A stretch of DNA of 64,000 nucleotides from NCBI GenBank assembly GCA_019155205.2, contig JAHNZQ020000001.1:66860-130859 (forward strand). Reading direction: 5' to 3'. The position numbers and the translations under genes are program-made. Of the stretch, positions 21,344 to 31,195 are shown in pieces. The notes beneath the pieces are model-generated. The model was not told where the DNA came from and searched no databases. It worked only from the letters and a program-made list of their open reading frames with translations. The DNA is from Gracilaria vermiculophylla. Lineage: Eukaryota; Rhodophyta; Florideophyceae; Gracilariales; Gracilariaceae. The first letter of the stretch is position 1. Each line of letters opens with the position of its first letter.

Positions 21344-21889
21344 TAAGGTTTAAAAATTCGAAATATATTGGTCAAATATATTTCATTAAATTGAAAGTAA
21401 GGGGACTTATTGAAGTCCTAACTATAATATGTTGAGGTTCAATCCCTCCGGGTTACCGTCAACCCGCCTTTTAACCTTGATAAGGGATCCCAGGTATGGA
21501 AGAACTAAAGTTTAGCAAAGGTTAAAAGTAGTTATACAGTGCAATATACACGTAACGGTACACTCCTTAAGCCTCTTGTTCCGAACGTAAACTTCTTAGA
21601 AAAGAAGAGGAAAACTAGAAAGTTCTAGGTCTTGTACATGGTAGTTTCGTTTGGCTGACATGGACGGAAAGTTTTTTTTAACACAAGAAAGGGGTATTGG
21701 GTGGACCTAAATATAACAAGAATAACATTTTATGGAACATTGGTAGGCTCTTTTAAGCTCCTTAGGGTAGGTGATACGCCGTATGCTTATCAGAGTGGAG
21801 GAAACATTCAGAAGCCAACGCTTCTTTGCAATGGTGAAGGGGATATGCAGAAAGAATGTTAGCAAGAAACAAAATTCTTTAGGAAATAA

Positions 21890-23443
21890 ATGAGTAAATT
21901 CTTTTCTGAATTAACGTGGAACAAAATTGATTGGGGGAACTCATCCAATATAGTTCGAAGATCCCAACGAAGAATTTTCAAGGCAAGTAAATCAGGTGAC
22001 GTAAAAAATGTAAGACAATTGCAACAAAGATTGATCAGAAGTTCACATGCAAAATTAATTGCTGTACGACAAGTAACTACTTTCACTAAAAGCAAAAATA
22101 CTCCAGGTGTAGACGGTTTTGTTCCTACAACTCTAAGTATGAAATTGACACTTGCAAAGACTTTACATTTAAATGGAAATGCCTATCTCGTGAAAAGAGT
22201 ATGGATTACAAAACCTGGGAAAACGAAAAAAAGACCGTTAGGTATTTCCACAATTCAAGATAGAGCCAAACAAGCCCTGGCAAAGTTAGCTCTAGAACCT
22301 GAATGGGAAGCAAGATTTGAGCCTAATTCTTATGGATTTCGGCCAGGTCGAAGCAGCCATGATGCTATCAAAGCTATATTTTTAAATTTACGTCACAAAA
22401 CGGATAAACTTGTCTATGCCGCAGACATACGTAAATGCTTTGATAAAATAGATCCTGATACATTACTAGCTAAATTAGAAACTTTCTCTTTAATGGAAAG
22501 ACAAATAATGGCTTGGTTACAAACAGGTCTAATGAATGAATACGCTAATACACCAAGACATAATACAACGGGTACTCCTCAAGATGGGATTATTTCACCA
22601 TTATTAGCAAATATTGCATTACACGGACTTGAAGAACATCTTAAAAATTACGTGTCTTCACGTCAATTTCCCAAACCACATCCGAACGCTGCACGAGGAA
22701 CCAAAACTAAAAGAGCGGCACTTGGTTTTATAAGGTATGCTAATGATTTTATAATAATTCATCCAAACGCTGAGATAATGGAAAAAGTCATTCTTGAAAC
22801 AAAAGATTGGTTAGCTAACGTAGGTTTAGAAATTTCTCCGGAAAAGACAAAATTAAAGAAAGCAAGCGAATCTTTTAGGTTTTTAGGGTTTCAAATAACC
22901 TTAGTATCAAAACAAGAACAGTATCGGGTGAAAATAACTCCTTCCAAGGAGAATGTCAAACGGCTTACAGACAAGACACGTAAGATCATACAAAACAATA
23001 AATCAGCAAGCTCATATGAGTTAATCTATTTATTACGGCCAATCTTGATAGGATGGGGAAACTACTTTCAATATTGCGAATGTAAACAAACTTTTAAGAA
23101 AGTAGATAACGTTATATACAATCAAATCAGAGCGTGGGTATTCCGCCGGGCAACTCGACAAGGAAGAGAAACTGTTAAACAGAAATACTTCCCCGAGAAT
23201 AGGGTTTATAAATTTCAAAACCGTTCTTATAAAGCTAATTGGATCCTTAATGGTACAAGAACTTTAAAAGGAGGAAAACCCAGAACAACCCATCTTCCAA
23301 AAATGGCATGGATCGCCAGCCAAAACTATATCAAGGTAAAAGGAACAGCTTCAGTCTATGATGGAGATCATCTCTATTGGGCTGGGCGAAGTCTTAGTTA
23401 CAGTAACTTATTTACACCTAAACTGTCCAAAATGGAACTGTAG
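21890..23443 (+). CDS. Group II intron reverse transcriptase/maturase (altered active site)
   Basis: A 517-residue intron-encoded protein. Reverse transcriptase fingers and palm are clear: NTPGVDGFVPTT (about 72), RPLGISTIQDRAKQALAKLALEP (cut here to its core), SYGFRPGRSSHDAI, DIRKCFDKID (about 182), GTPQDGIISPLLANIALHG. The catalytic box at residues 283-286 reads YAND, not YADD, so the first of the paired aspartates is Asn. Domain X follows (about 370-470). The frame stops at 23443 just where a C-terminal Cys/HNH domain would begin; that domain continues in the +1 frame. Splicing help (maturase) may persist, while reverse transcription is doubtful. Confidence 0.92.
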   Translation: MSKFFSELTWNKIDWGNSSNIVRRSQRRIFKASKSGDVKNVRQLQQRLIRSSHAKLIAVRQVTTFTKSKNTPGVDGFVPTTLSMKLTLAKTLHLNGNAYLVKRVWITKPGKTKKRPLGISTIQDRAKQALAKLALEPEWEARFEPNSYGFRPGRSSHDAIKAIFLNLRHKTDKLVYAADIRKCFDKIDPDTLLAKLETFSLMERQIMAWLQTGLMNEYANTPRHNTTGTPQDGIISPLLANIALHGLEEHLKNYVSSRQFPKPHPNAARGTKTKRAALGFIRYANDFIIIHPNAEIMEKVILETKDWLANVGLEISPEKTKLKKASESFRFLGFQITLVSKQEQYRVKITPSKENVKRLTDKTRKIIQNNKSASSYELIYLLRPILIGWGNYFQYCECKQTFKKVDNVIYNQIRAWVFRRATRQGRETVKQKYFPENRVYKFQNRSYKANWILNGTRTLKGGKPRTTHLPKMAWIASQNYIKVKGTASVYDGDHLYWAGRSLSYSNLFTPKLSKMEL

Positions 23444-23576
23444 GGCCTGTAAGAAAAAGTTTCATTTGGAAGATTCCATAGAAGTGGACCATATTATACT
23501 ACGGTCTCAAGGAGGCGTCGAGAACTATAAAAACTTGCAATTATTACACCGACAATGTCATGTTAACAAAACTTAA
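23410..23576 (+). pseudogene. HNH endonuclease domain of the intron protein, out of frame
   Basis: In the frame one base off from the maturase, residues CPKWNCRACKKKF followed by EVDHIILRSQGG and NLQLLHRQCHVNK form the zinc-binding and H-N-H nuclease signature found at the C-terminus of many group II intron proteins. There is no ribosome site or likely start of its own, so a frameshift around 23410-23445 has separated it. It could be made only by frameshifting. Confidence 0.8.
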
Positions 23577-23678
23577 AAAGATCTCAGATCTAGCTTGGAA
23601 AATCTTGCAGGAGCCGGATGAAGGGAAACTTTCACGTCCGGATTTGAAGACGAGGCTATCTATAAATGGGTACCTTAG

Positions 23679-24440
<762 letters not shown>

Positions 24441-24489
24441 TTTAGCTATATTAAAAATAATTTCCAAAACATAACACTAAATTAAGATT

Positions 24490-24527
24490 GGTAAGATATA
24501 AAATAACGAAGTTTTTTATATCTTACC
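24490..24527 (+). terminator. Hairpin after atpB
   Basis: A 13-bp inverted repeat GGTAAGATATAAA / TTTATATCTTACC with a 12-nt loop, then T's, between atpB and atpE. It may act as an RNA processing or stability element, since atpE is expected to be cotranscribed. Confidence 0.65.
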
Positions 24528-24601
24528 TTTTAAGTGGTTATTGCTACTAATCTTAGAATCTAAATCAAACAATAAAAAATTAAAATTAAGGAATCTATTC
24601 T

Positions 24602-25003
24602 ATGGTTATGAACATCCGCGTTCTTACTCCTGACAGAATAATTTGTTCAACAACGGCTGATGAAATTGTTTTACCAGGTTTAACTGGTCAAGTAGGAGTA
24701 TTAGATAATCATGCAGCATTAATTACGGCTTTAGATACTGGATTACTTCGTATTAAATCAAATGAAAAGTGGACACCCATTATTTTATGTGGTGGGTTAG
24801 CAGAAATTGATCAAAACCAAGTAACAGTTTTAGTAAACGATGTAGAAGAACTAAATAAAATTGAATTAAGTGAAGCAACAAAAGACTTAGAGAAAGCAAC
24901 TTTAGCTGTTGAAAATGCAGAAACAAGTAAATCACGTTTAGATGCTTCTGTTGAGTTAAAAAAAGCAACGGCACGATTAGAGGCTATGAATTACTTATCA
25001 TAA
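24602..25003 (+). CDS. atpE: ATP synthase CF1 epsilon subunit
   Basis: Epsilon subunit of chloroplast ATP synthase, 133 residues, regulating the enzyme from the central stalk. It starts MVMNIRVLTPDRI (a second ATG two codons later is the alternative), with the conserved DEIVLPGLTGQVGVLDNHA core and a C-terminal helical pair (LEKATLAVENAE...). It follows atpB, the usual pairing. Confidence 0.96.
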   Translation: MVMNIRVLTPDRIICSTTADEIVLPGLTGQVGVLDNHAALITALDTGLLRIKSNEKWTPIILCGGLAEIDQNQVTVLVNDVEELNKIELSEATKDLEKATLAVENAETSKSRLDASVELKKATARLEAMNYLS

Positions 25004-25079
25004 ATGAATTAACGAAGTAAAACTAAAGTCTTATAGAAAAAATTAATCTTATAAGATAAAAAAATTATATATTTATTCA

Positions 25080-25820
25080 ATGATTACTAATTCTAACTTT
25101 AATTTTAGAAAAAATACAAACATAATTTTAGAATTGCCATTCTCTGAACATATCGAAGAATTAAGACAAAGGATGTTTCTTTTAGGGTGGATAATTTTAA
25201 CATTAACATGTTTAGCATTTATTGAAGTTAAAAGTCTAGTTAAAATTTTAGAATTTCCTATTGCGAATGTCAAGTTTTTTCAAGTCGCACCCGGTGAATA
25301 TTTTATTTCAACTATTAAAATATCATTTTATACCGGGATTTTATTTGGAAGTCCTTTTGTTATAGGTCAATTAATATTATTTTTATTACCAGGGTTAACA
25401 AAAAAAGAAACAAAAATTGTATTACCTTTATTGTTGGGATCATTACTTTTATTTGGACTAGGATTAGCTTTTTCATATTACACTTTAATACCCGCTGCAT
25501 TAAATTTTTTTTTAAATTATAGCGAAGAAGTACTTGAACCTTTCTGGTCTTTTGATCAATATTTTGAGTTTATTTTGGTATTATTCTATAGTACAGGATT
25601 AGCCTTTCAGATTCCAATTATTCAAATATTAATTGGGTTATTGAACATTATATCTGCTAAACAAATGTTAAGTGCGTGGAGATATATCATACTTATGTCT
25701 ACTATTTTTGGAGCTATACTAACTCCTTCAACAGATCCACTAACACAGCTATTATTATCTTTAGCAATATTGTTATTGTATTTTATAGGGTTAAGTTTCT
25801 TGTTTTTATTAAAAAATTAA
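25080..25820 (+). CDS. tatC: Sec-independent translocase subunit TatC
   Basis: TatC is the signal-peptide receptor of the twin-arginine export system in the thylakoid membrane. It has 246 residues and six hydrophobic helices. The family N-terminus HIEELRQRMFLLGW (about residues 20-33) is followed by the first helix; later come GLTKKETKIVLP and the Asp-containing FGAILTPSTDPLTQ near residue 215. It stands between atpE and petA; PetA itself is exported across the thylakoid. Confidence 0.95.
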   Translation: MITNSNFNFRKNTNIILELPFSEHIEELRQRMFLLGWIILTLTCLAFIEVKSLVKILEFPIANVKFFQVAPGEYFISTIKISFYTGILFGSPFVIGQLILFLLPGLTKKETKIVLPLLLGSLLLFGLGLAFSYYTLIPAALNFFLNYSEEVLEPFWSFDQYFEFILVLFYSTGLAFQIPIIQILIGLLNIISAKQMLSAWRYIILMSTIFGAILTPSTDPLTQLLLSLAILLLYFIGLSFLFLLKN

Positions 25821-25861
25821 TTTATATACTGAAATATCTAGACTTCAAAAATATTTAAACT

Positions 25862-26806
25862 ATGACCATTCACAAATTTTTTAAAAGTCTTTTTTGTACT
25901 TTAACACTTGGAATACTTTCATTTGGGTTTTGTATTCAAGATTCATCAGCCTATCCTGTTTTTGCACAACAAAATTATTCAAATCCACGTGCAGCGAATG
26001 GAAAATTAGCTTGTGCTAATTGTCATTTAAATCAAAAAGCAATCGAAATTGAAGCTCCACAAGCTGTTTTACCAAATTCAGTTTTTGAAGTCGAAATTAA
26101 AGTTCCTTACGATACAAACCTGAAACAAATAGGTGCCAATGGAAAAGAAGCTGATTTAAATGTTGGAGGAATTTTAATACTTCCAAAAGGATTTAAATTA
26201 GCAGCAAAAAACCAAATTTCAACAGAAGTGAAAGCAAAAAATAAAGGTGTATTTATTTCACCCTATAGTCCAGAGTTTGATAATATGTTAGTTGTTGGAC
26301 CAATTGTAGGAAAAACACACCAAGAACTAATTTTCCCTGTTGTGGCACCAAATCCAGAAAAAAATTCGGAAATTAAATATTTAACTTATCCTTTTTATGC
26401 AGGTGGTAATCGTGGACGTGGTCAAGTTTACCCAACCGGTGAAAAGAGTAACGTAAATGTATTTGGAGCAATTCAAGCTGGGCAAATTACGGCAATTGAA
26501 ACGTCAGAAAAAGGAGAGTCAATTATCTCCATTACAAACTTATCTGGAACAAAAACATCACAAACGCTTCCAGCAGGGTTAAAACTTATTGTTAAGCAAG
26601 GGGACACTCTTAAAACTGATCAAGCCTTAAATATAGATCCGAATGTAGGCGGGTTTGGACAAGAAGAATCCGAAATTGTTTTACAAAATCCAATTCGAAT
26701 AATCGGTTATCTTGCTTTCTGCTTTAGCGTAGTTGTCAGTCAAATTATATTAGTTTTAAAGAAAAAACAATTTGAGAAAGTTCAAGCTGCAGAGTTAAAC
26801 TTTTAA
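25862..26806 (+). CDS. petA: Cytochrome f (PetA)
   Basis: Heme protein of the cytochrome b6f complex, 314 residues. A hydrophobic signal peptide (about residues 10-30) ends before [13 protein letters not shown], where the mature Tyr gives the axial heme ligand. CANCH at about residues 51-55 binds the c-type heme. One C-terminal membrane helix ([20 protein letters not shown]) precedes the stromal tail [15 protein letters not shown]. It is 41 bp after tatC. Confidence 0.98.
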   Translation: MTIHKFFKSLFCTLTLGILSFGFCIQDSSAYPVFAQQNYSNPRAANGKLACANCHLNQKAIEIEAPQAVLPNSVFEVEIKVPYDTNLKQIGANGKEADLNVGGILILPKGFKLAAKNQISTEVKAKNKGVFISPYSPEFDNMLVVGPIVGKTHQELIFPVVAPNPEKNSEIKYLTYPFYAGGNRGRGQVYPTGEKSNVNVFGAIQAGQITAIETSEKGESIISITNLSGTKTSQTLPAGLKLIVKQGDTLKTDQALNIDPNVGGFGQEESEIVLQNPIRIIGYLAFCFSVVVSQIILVLKKKQFEKVQAAELNF

Positions 26807-27021
26807 TTTTTAGTTGAAAAAATTGTATTATTTTTATTCTGTATATTCACTATACAAGCGTATGCGAAGCTTCAACAATAAACATATTGTCAAGTATAAA
26901 TAATATGTAACAACTTTTTCGCAAACAGTGAAACGCCTTTGATTTCAATTTAAAACTTTTTTTAACTAGTATTAATATTATAAAAATTAAAAAAAATTTG
27001 TTTATTTGTAACAAATTTACG

Positions 27022-27030
27022 TGGTATAAT
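27022..27030 (+). promoter_or_regulatory. Extended -10 promoter element for petF
   Basis: TGGTATAAT, an extended -10 (TGn-TATAAT), 57 bp before the petF start, in an otherwise featureless 280-bp spacer after petA. No strong -35 is seen. Confidence 0.4.
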
Positions 27031-27086
27031 ATAGATTAGTAAAGTAAAATCTTATTACTTTATAATTATTAAAACTAAGGAGTTAT

Positions 27087-27386
27087 ATGGTTACTTACAA
27101 AGTGACGCTAGTAAGCGAAGAACATAGTATCAATTCTACAATTGACTGTAGTGATGATGTATTTGTATTAGATGCAGCTGAAGAACAAGGGATTGAATTA
27201 CCTTATTCGTGCCGTGCTGGTGCATGCTCTACTTGTGCAGGAAAAGTAGACAGTGGAAGTGTTGATCAATCAGAACAGACTTTTTTAGATGATGATCAAG
27301 TTGAAGCAGGTTTTGTTTTAACTTGTATTGCATATCCTAAGTCAGATTGTACAATTCTTGTTCACCAAGAAGATGAACTATACTAG
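27087..27386 (+). CDS. petF: Plant-type [2Fe-2S] ferredoxin (PetF)
   Basis: A 99-residue ferredoxin that takes electrons from photosystem I in the stroma. The four cluster cysteines are seen in [11 protein letters not shown] and VLTCIAYP, in the plant-type spacing. The acidic surface typical of ferredoxins is present ([19 protein letters not shown]). The start is set by AAGGAG 5 bp before the ATG. Confidence 0.98.
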   Translation: MVTYKVTLVSEEHSINSTIDCSDDVFVLDAAEEQGIELPYSCRAGACSTCAGKVDSGSVDQSEQTFLDDDQVEAGFVLTCIAYPKSDCTILVHQEDELY

Positions 27387-27406
27387 ACTCATTAGATCAA
27401 ATTGAA

Positions 27407-27461
27407 ATTCAAAAATGAACTACTCATTATTTTTTTATTTATGAGTAGTTCATTTTTGAAT
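27407..27461. terminator. Strong hairpin after petF
   Basis: A perfect 21-bp inverted repeat (27407-27427 with 27441-27461), loop of 13 rich in T, starting 20 bp after the petF stop. Confidence 0.85.
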
Positions 27462-28104
27462 TTGCTATCTTAAACCTAATATGGAAAAAAAATAGAATAC
27501 TTCTCAAATCGTAAGTAATTTAGCTACACAAAGTGAATTCCGATTTTGCGATTTTCAAAAAAAAAGGTTTTTGTCCTGTCTTACGTCACAAGTTTATGAA
27601 TTCATAAAATTTATAGAAATATTAAACTAAAAATGAATAAAAGATTTGTTTCAGACTTAAATGAGTAAAAATTTATTCTTATCATATAATGTATTTTAAA
27701 GTATCTATTATTGGACTTTTTAATACACTATCGTATGAATCATAATGCTAATAAATTATTCCTGATCTCTTATCTGACCTTGAATGTGTCTTGATACTTG
27801 GTACTGTCTTGTTTGATTGTAAAACTTGTATCAAATATGATTGTTCGTTCAAAGATTATGTGATAAATTATCATAAATTGTTTTTTGGATTGTTTTATTG
27901 GAATAAATATTTGTAGTATTTTATGCGTAACTCTTTTGCTAAAACATGTATAATATTATACTGAAAAGTTCCTTCTCTTGATTTTTTAAAGTCAAAAAAG
28001 GACACTTGAAGTATCGAATTGTATCAGCAACTACTTGAAGCAGTTGAATCTTTTGAAAAATCAAAAGCACTTGATGCTTCTAGCAAAAGGATCGACGGGA
28101 TTAT
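27462..28104. other. Gene-free start of the second accessory island
   Basis: About 640 bp without a supported gene. Short frames such as QQLLEAVESFEKSKALDASS (near 28023-28085) suggest a decayed coding sequence just ahead of the small ORF at 28105. Confidence 0.4.
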
Positions 28105-28248
28105 ATGCAACAAATTGATTTGGTGGTAGATGAATCAAATGTGATAAAAATAAAAAATAATAAAAATTCGTTTCCTGAAAGAGATCCAGATGATTTACCG
28201 CTTGACGATTCTGAGAACGATCCGCTTCTAGAAAAAAAAGAAATCTAA
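28105..28248 (+). CDS. Small acidic ORF upstream of the toxin-like operon
   Basis: A 47-residue frame, acidic (RDPDDLPLDDSENDPLLEKK), ending 14 bp before the next ORF. No family recognised. It has no clear ribosome site of its own and may be the remnant of a longer frame that was broken upstream. Confidence 0.3.
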   Translation: MQQIDLVVDESNVIKIKNNKNSFPERDPDDLPLDDSENDPLLEKKEI

Positions 28249-28262
28249 TAGGAGGTATTGAG

Positions 28263-28595
28263 ATGAGCCTAGACGTATCGTATTCATATTGCAGTAAGCT
28301 GACAGAAGAGGAAAAACTTAAGATTGATAAAAAAGTTGAAGCAAATCTAAAATTTTTATTGGATCGAAAAATTATAAAAATTAGGTTTAAAAAAAAAAAG
28401 GTTTTTCTTACTTTAAAAAATAAAGTGAATTCTAGAAAAAAGAAAATTGTCTTATCTATAGCTTTATTTTTGACTGCTCTAACAATTCAACCCAAAACGT
28501 CAGAGTCGATGGGGTTTTGGGTTGAATTGTTGATAGGAATGAAGAGATTCATAGACTTTGTCCTGGAGCTCAAGTTCAAAATCAAAAGCCTATAG
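28263..28595 (+). CDS. Small basic protein with one hydrophobic segment, ahead of the toxin-like gene
   Basis: 110 residues, not recognised. A strong ribosome site (GGAGG at 28251, 7 bp before the ATG) supports real expression. The first 60 residues are Lys-rich, followed by a hydrophobic segment (IVLSIALFLTALTI) and an amphipathic end. Its TAG stop overlaps the GTG start of the next gene by one base, so the two are probably translationally coupled. An 18-bp inverted repeat lies inside its coding sequence (28481-28531). Confidence 0.5.
   Translation: MSLDVSYSYCSKLTEEEKLKIDKKVEANLKFLLDRKIIKIRFKKKKVFLTLKNKVNSRKKKIVLSIALFLTALTIQPKTSESMGFWVELLIGMKRFIDFVLELKFKIKSL
28481..28531. repeat. 18-bp inverted repeat within the operon
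   Basis: AACAATTCAACCCAAAAC (28481-28498) pairs perfectly with 28514-28531 around a 15-nt loop. It sits inside the ORF at 28263 and 64 bp before the toxin-like gene. No T run follows, so it is a stem-loop or recombination-type site rather than a standard terminator. Confidence 0.75.
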
Positions 28596-29635
28596 TGGCT
28601 CCAACAATTTCTCCACGCGTAGACAAAATACGTTTTAGAAGAGTTCCGGAATTACCGCTATATATTTACGCGATGGATCAAAATTTTGTTGTTAGGCCTG
28701 AAATTAGTAAAATTATAAAAGAACTAAGAGCAGGTGATTTGGGTACTGGAATCGTAGGAAGTACAGTTTTTTTAGTAGTGATATATGGTATTTGGCTAAT
28801 GGCATCCAATTCTAATGCTTTTATTCAGCAACCAAATGCAGATTGGGGATTAGCTAGACGAAATCCGTTTCAACCGCAAACGGCCGACCACAGATATCCT
28901 CCATCTTATGACTTATTCTTTCCACGAAGAACACCTGGTTGTCCGAGACCAGGATCAACTTTAGAAATTACTCGGCCGTCTTCAATGCCACATCAAGAAT
29001 TTGTTGGGTTAACGAAGGAAGAAAGACGCGCGCTTCCTCATAGTAATGATATGACAGTTATCCATGAGGGACGTCCAGAGTTAATGGTTGGCTTCTGGCA
29101 ATCAAAATTTAAAGTCGGTGATCATGGTGCGGTTCATGATTTACCTTATACTGTAAAAGCTAATGGTGGAACAAAAACTGAAAAAAGCAATGATAACGCA
29201 TTAAAAATGATGCGATCTATCGTTGATATGCCCAATCGCGACAATGTCCAATGGTTTGAAGACGGGACATATCAAAGTGGAACAGATCGCGAATTTAAGG
29301 CCATTCATATTTATGATTTAGATAAAAAGGTAATCGCGGTGTTTAAAAAATCAACAGGCAAATTTGTCACGACTTGTCAGCTTGACCGTGATGAACATAA
29401 TGAATTATTAAACACTGGAAATTTCGGTGGTGGAAAAGGATGGTTTAGTGGACAAGTTAAGAATTTACCTCCGCAACAAACAGCTGTAAATACGTTCGAA
29501 AGCGACGTTACGGGAATAACTCCTGTCAGTCCAATGGATGAAAATTCATCTCCAGGCTTTACTCCAACGAGTAGTTTTGAAAATGATGTAATGGGTATAA
29601 CTCCTATAGATAACTCACAATTGGATAACCCCTAA
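28595..29635 (+). CDS. Membrane-anchored protein with a colicin-D-like (BECR-fold) nuclease domain
   Basis: 346 residues from a GTG that overlaps the previous stop. Order seen: basic N-terminus; one membrane helix (STVFLVVIYGIWLMA, about residues 50-68); a Pro/Arg-rich linker (about 80-130); then, about 160-285, a domain whose pattern resembles the C-terminal tRNase domain of colicin D and related polymorphic toxins (KFKVGDHG, EDGTYQSG, AIHIYDLDKKVIAVF, TGKFVTTCQL). A low-complexity tail follows, with two similar FE(S/N)DV(T/M)GITP motifs. The next gene downstream resembles the colicin-D immunity family, which supports the reading. If active it would cleave RNA; activity is not established. 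It could instead be an unrelated plasmid protein. Confidence 0.5.
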   Translation: MAPTISPRVDKIRFRRVPELPLYIYAMDQNFVVRPEISKIIKELRAGDLGTGIVGSTVFLVVIYGIWLMASNSNAFIQQPNADWGLARRNPFQPQTADHRYPPSYDLFFPRRTPGCPRPGSTLEITRPSSMPHQEFVGLTKEERRALPHSNDMTVIHEGRPELMVGFWQSKFKVGDHGAVHDLPYTVKANGGTKTEKSNDNALKMMRSIVDMPNRDNVQWFEDGTYQSGTDREFKAIHIYDLDKKVIAVFKKSTGKFVTTCQLDRDEHNELLNTGNFGGGKGWFSGQVKNLPPQQTAVNTFESDVTGITPVSPMDENSSPGFTPTSSFENDVMGITPIDNSQLDNP

Positions 29636-29672
29636 AACGGGTTATTCTTATTTAGAATATTAGAAATTAAAA

Positions 29673-30131
29673 ATGACTTACAATCAAAAACGATACATAG
29701 AACTCTTGAAACATTCAGAAGATTTAAAGAATCTAGGAAAATCATTTTATCAAGAAAGTAAAGATGAGTACTTAGAATTATCAGAATATGAAGCAGCTAT
29801 TGCATCATACCTATATTGGAAAAATAGAACTCTATTTGTTCTACTTATGGAAAAATTCATCAATAAAATCATTAGTGGTGAAGAATTTAGCACCAGCTTT
29901 CTTGAACTCCGTCAAAGACTGATATATGAATGTGATGGTTTTCTAAAGGAGTTAGGTTCAGAAAAATTAAAAGATTTTCAGCTAGATCCGAGATCATACG
30001 GGTTTGGTAGTTTGATAAGCTTTTTAAGGGCTGAATGTGATAATTTTAATGAAGATTACCAAAACGAAGAATTCTATGATTCTATCAAAGACTGTTTTTT
30101 GAAACTACAAAAAGCTTTAAATAAAGAGTGA
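29673..30131 (+). CDS. Colicin-D-immunity-like protein
   Basis: 152 residues, soluble, acidic, mostly helical. The central pattern YWKNRTLFVLLMEKFINK, then ISGEEFSTSFLELR, followed by a helix around SLISFLRAECDNF and a final helix after FYDSIKDC, follows the layout of the colicin-D immunity family, which inhibits its toxin by masking the active site. It lies 37 bp after the toxin-like gene on the same strand, as toxin-immunity pairs do. Paralogs in this window are at 34444-34797 and 61472-61936, with a dead copy at 50958-51260. The extra N-terminal 50 residues are not explained. Confidence 0.55.
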   Translation: MTYNQKRYIELLKHSEDLKNLGKSFYQESKDEYLELSEYEAAIASYLYWKNRTLFVLLMEKFINKIISGEEFSTSFLELRQRLIYECDGFLKELGSEKLKDFQLDPRSYGFGSLISFLRAECDNFNEDYQNEEFYDSIKDCFLKLQKALNKE

Positions 30132-30176
30132 AAAGTTATCTCACTCTTCACCCAAACTTAATTATTAACTTTCTAT

Positions 30177-30795
30177 TTATACTTTGAGTTGTTGATAAAG
30201 TTTAGTTCTTCGTACAGTTTCATATTTGATTTGATATCCTTTAAGTTGAAATAAGCTGTTCGCTTCGCTCACTCGTTTCTAACTGAATTACTTTTTGTTG
30301 AAGTCTTGCGACTTGGTGCGCTAGCGAAGTAACCCGAAGTGGTAGAGAATGAAGTTGTTGGCGTAGGGCGTCGTAAGACTTTTGAAGAGTTTGAATCTTT
30401 GCATCCAAAGCAAGACTCGAACTTGGGTAAGTAGAGTTGGTAGCTTCAGTGTATCCAAATAAAAATTCTTGTAAAGCTGATTTTTTATTTTGTCGAATGA
30501 TGTTGTGTACTTTTTTCCAAAAGAAAGGTTGAAGATTTGTTTCTAAAATTTCGTAATCTTTTCCACTTTCGATAATTTCTGATGCGTAAAGAAAGAAACC
30601 GCGTAGGGATCTTATTTTGCGTTGTTTAGAATCTAATTCTTGAATCAAATCAATAGATTGATAAATAAAATCTAGCTGAATGGGTTCTTGTGCATAAAAG
30701 AAGAGATAGTAGTTTTGATCTACTAGAAAATATGAAAAAGAGATTTTTTGGTTTTTAAACTCATTAAAAAGAATTGTATCCTCAGGAATTTGTTA
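30177..30795 (-). pseudogene. Repeated plasmid-like family, longest copy (b), frameshifted
   Basis: On the minus strand an open frame begins near 30795 without ATG: FSYFLVDQNYYLFFYAQE, KQRKIRSLRGFFLYASEI, KDYEILETNLQPFFWKK, ALQEFLFGYTEA. A coiled-coil region follows (KIQTLQKSYDALRQQL; VARLQQKVIQLE). Around 30250 the frame shifts and the last 26 codons (SLFQLKGYQIKYETVRRTKL) end at 30177. This copy links the N- and C-terminal blocks seen separately elsewhere. A dispersed-repeat motif (GGGTTACTTCGCTAGCG) lies in the coiled-coil part. Function unknown. Confidence 0.6.
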
Positions 30796-31095
30796 ATCAA
30801 ATAAATATTCCCTTTTCCCTTTCATGAGATCGTAATGGGTCTCAAAAGAGACATGCCGATAACAAGTTAGAAATCAGTACTCTATCAAGTTACTTCGTTA
30901 GGCAGTTAAATCAATTACCAATTCAGAAACAATAGGAGTTGCATCTTAAAAATGTAAAAACTAAAATAGTAGATAAATTAACTCTTCTTATAAACAAAAT
31001 ATTTTTTAAAGTTAAAAAAATTAATAGCAATTTTGTTTTTGGTTTTTCTTGAGTAACATAATGTTTCTATCAATTAATTTATAAGAAGGAGATTT

Positions 31096-31167
31096 ATGGT
31101 TAAAACAAAATTAGCGAAAATAATCTTGACCTGTTTGGTTTATGGTTTTGCAAGTGGGTTGACTTAA
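31096..31167 (+). CDS. Leader-like micro-ORF, 23 residues
   Basis: A GAAGGAG ribosome site (31085-31091) 4-5 bp before the ATG, then a hydrophobic, signal-peptide-like sequence (KIILTCLVYGFASGL) ending in a stop. A second site GGAGGTGAGAAAATG follows at 31173-31187 but opens only six codons. It looks like the head of an operon cut off by the repeated-family copy that follows on the other strand. Confidence 0.3.
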   Translation: MVKTKLAKIILTCLVYGFASGLT

Positions 31168-31195
31168 AGAATTTGGAGGTGAGAAAATGAATGTG

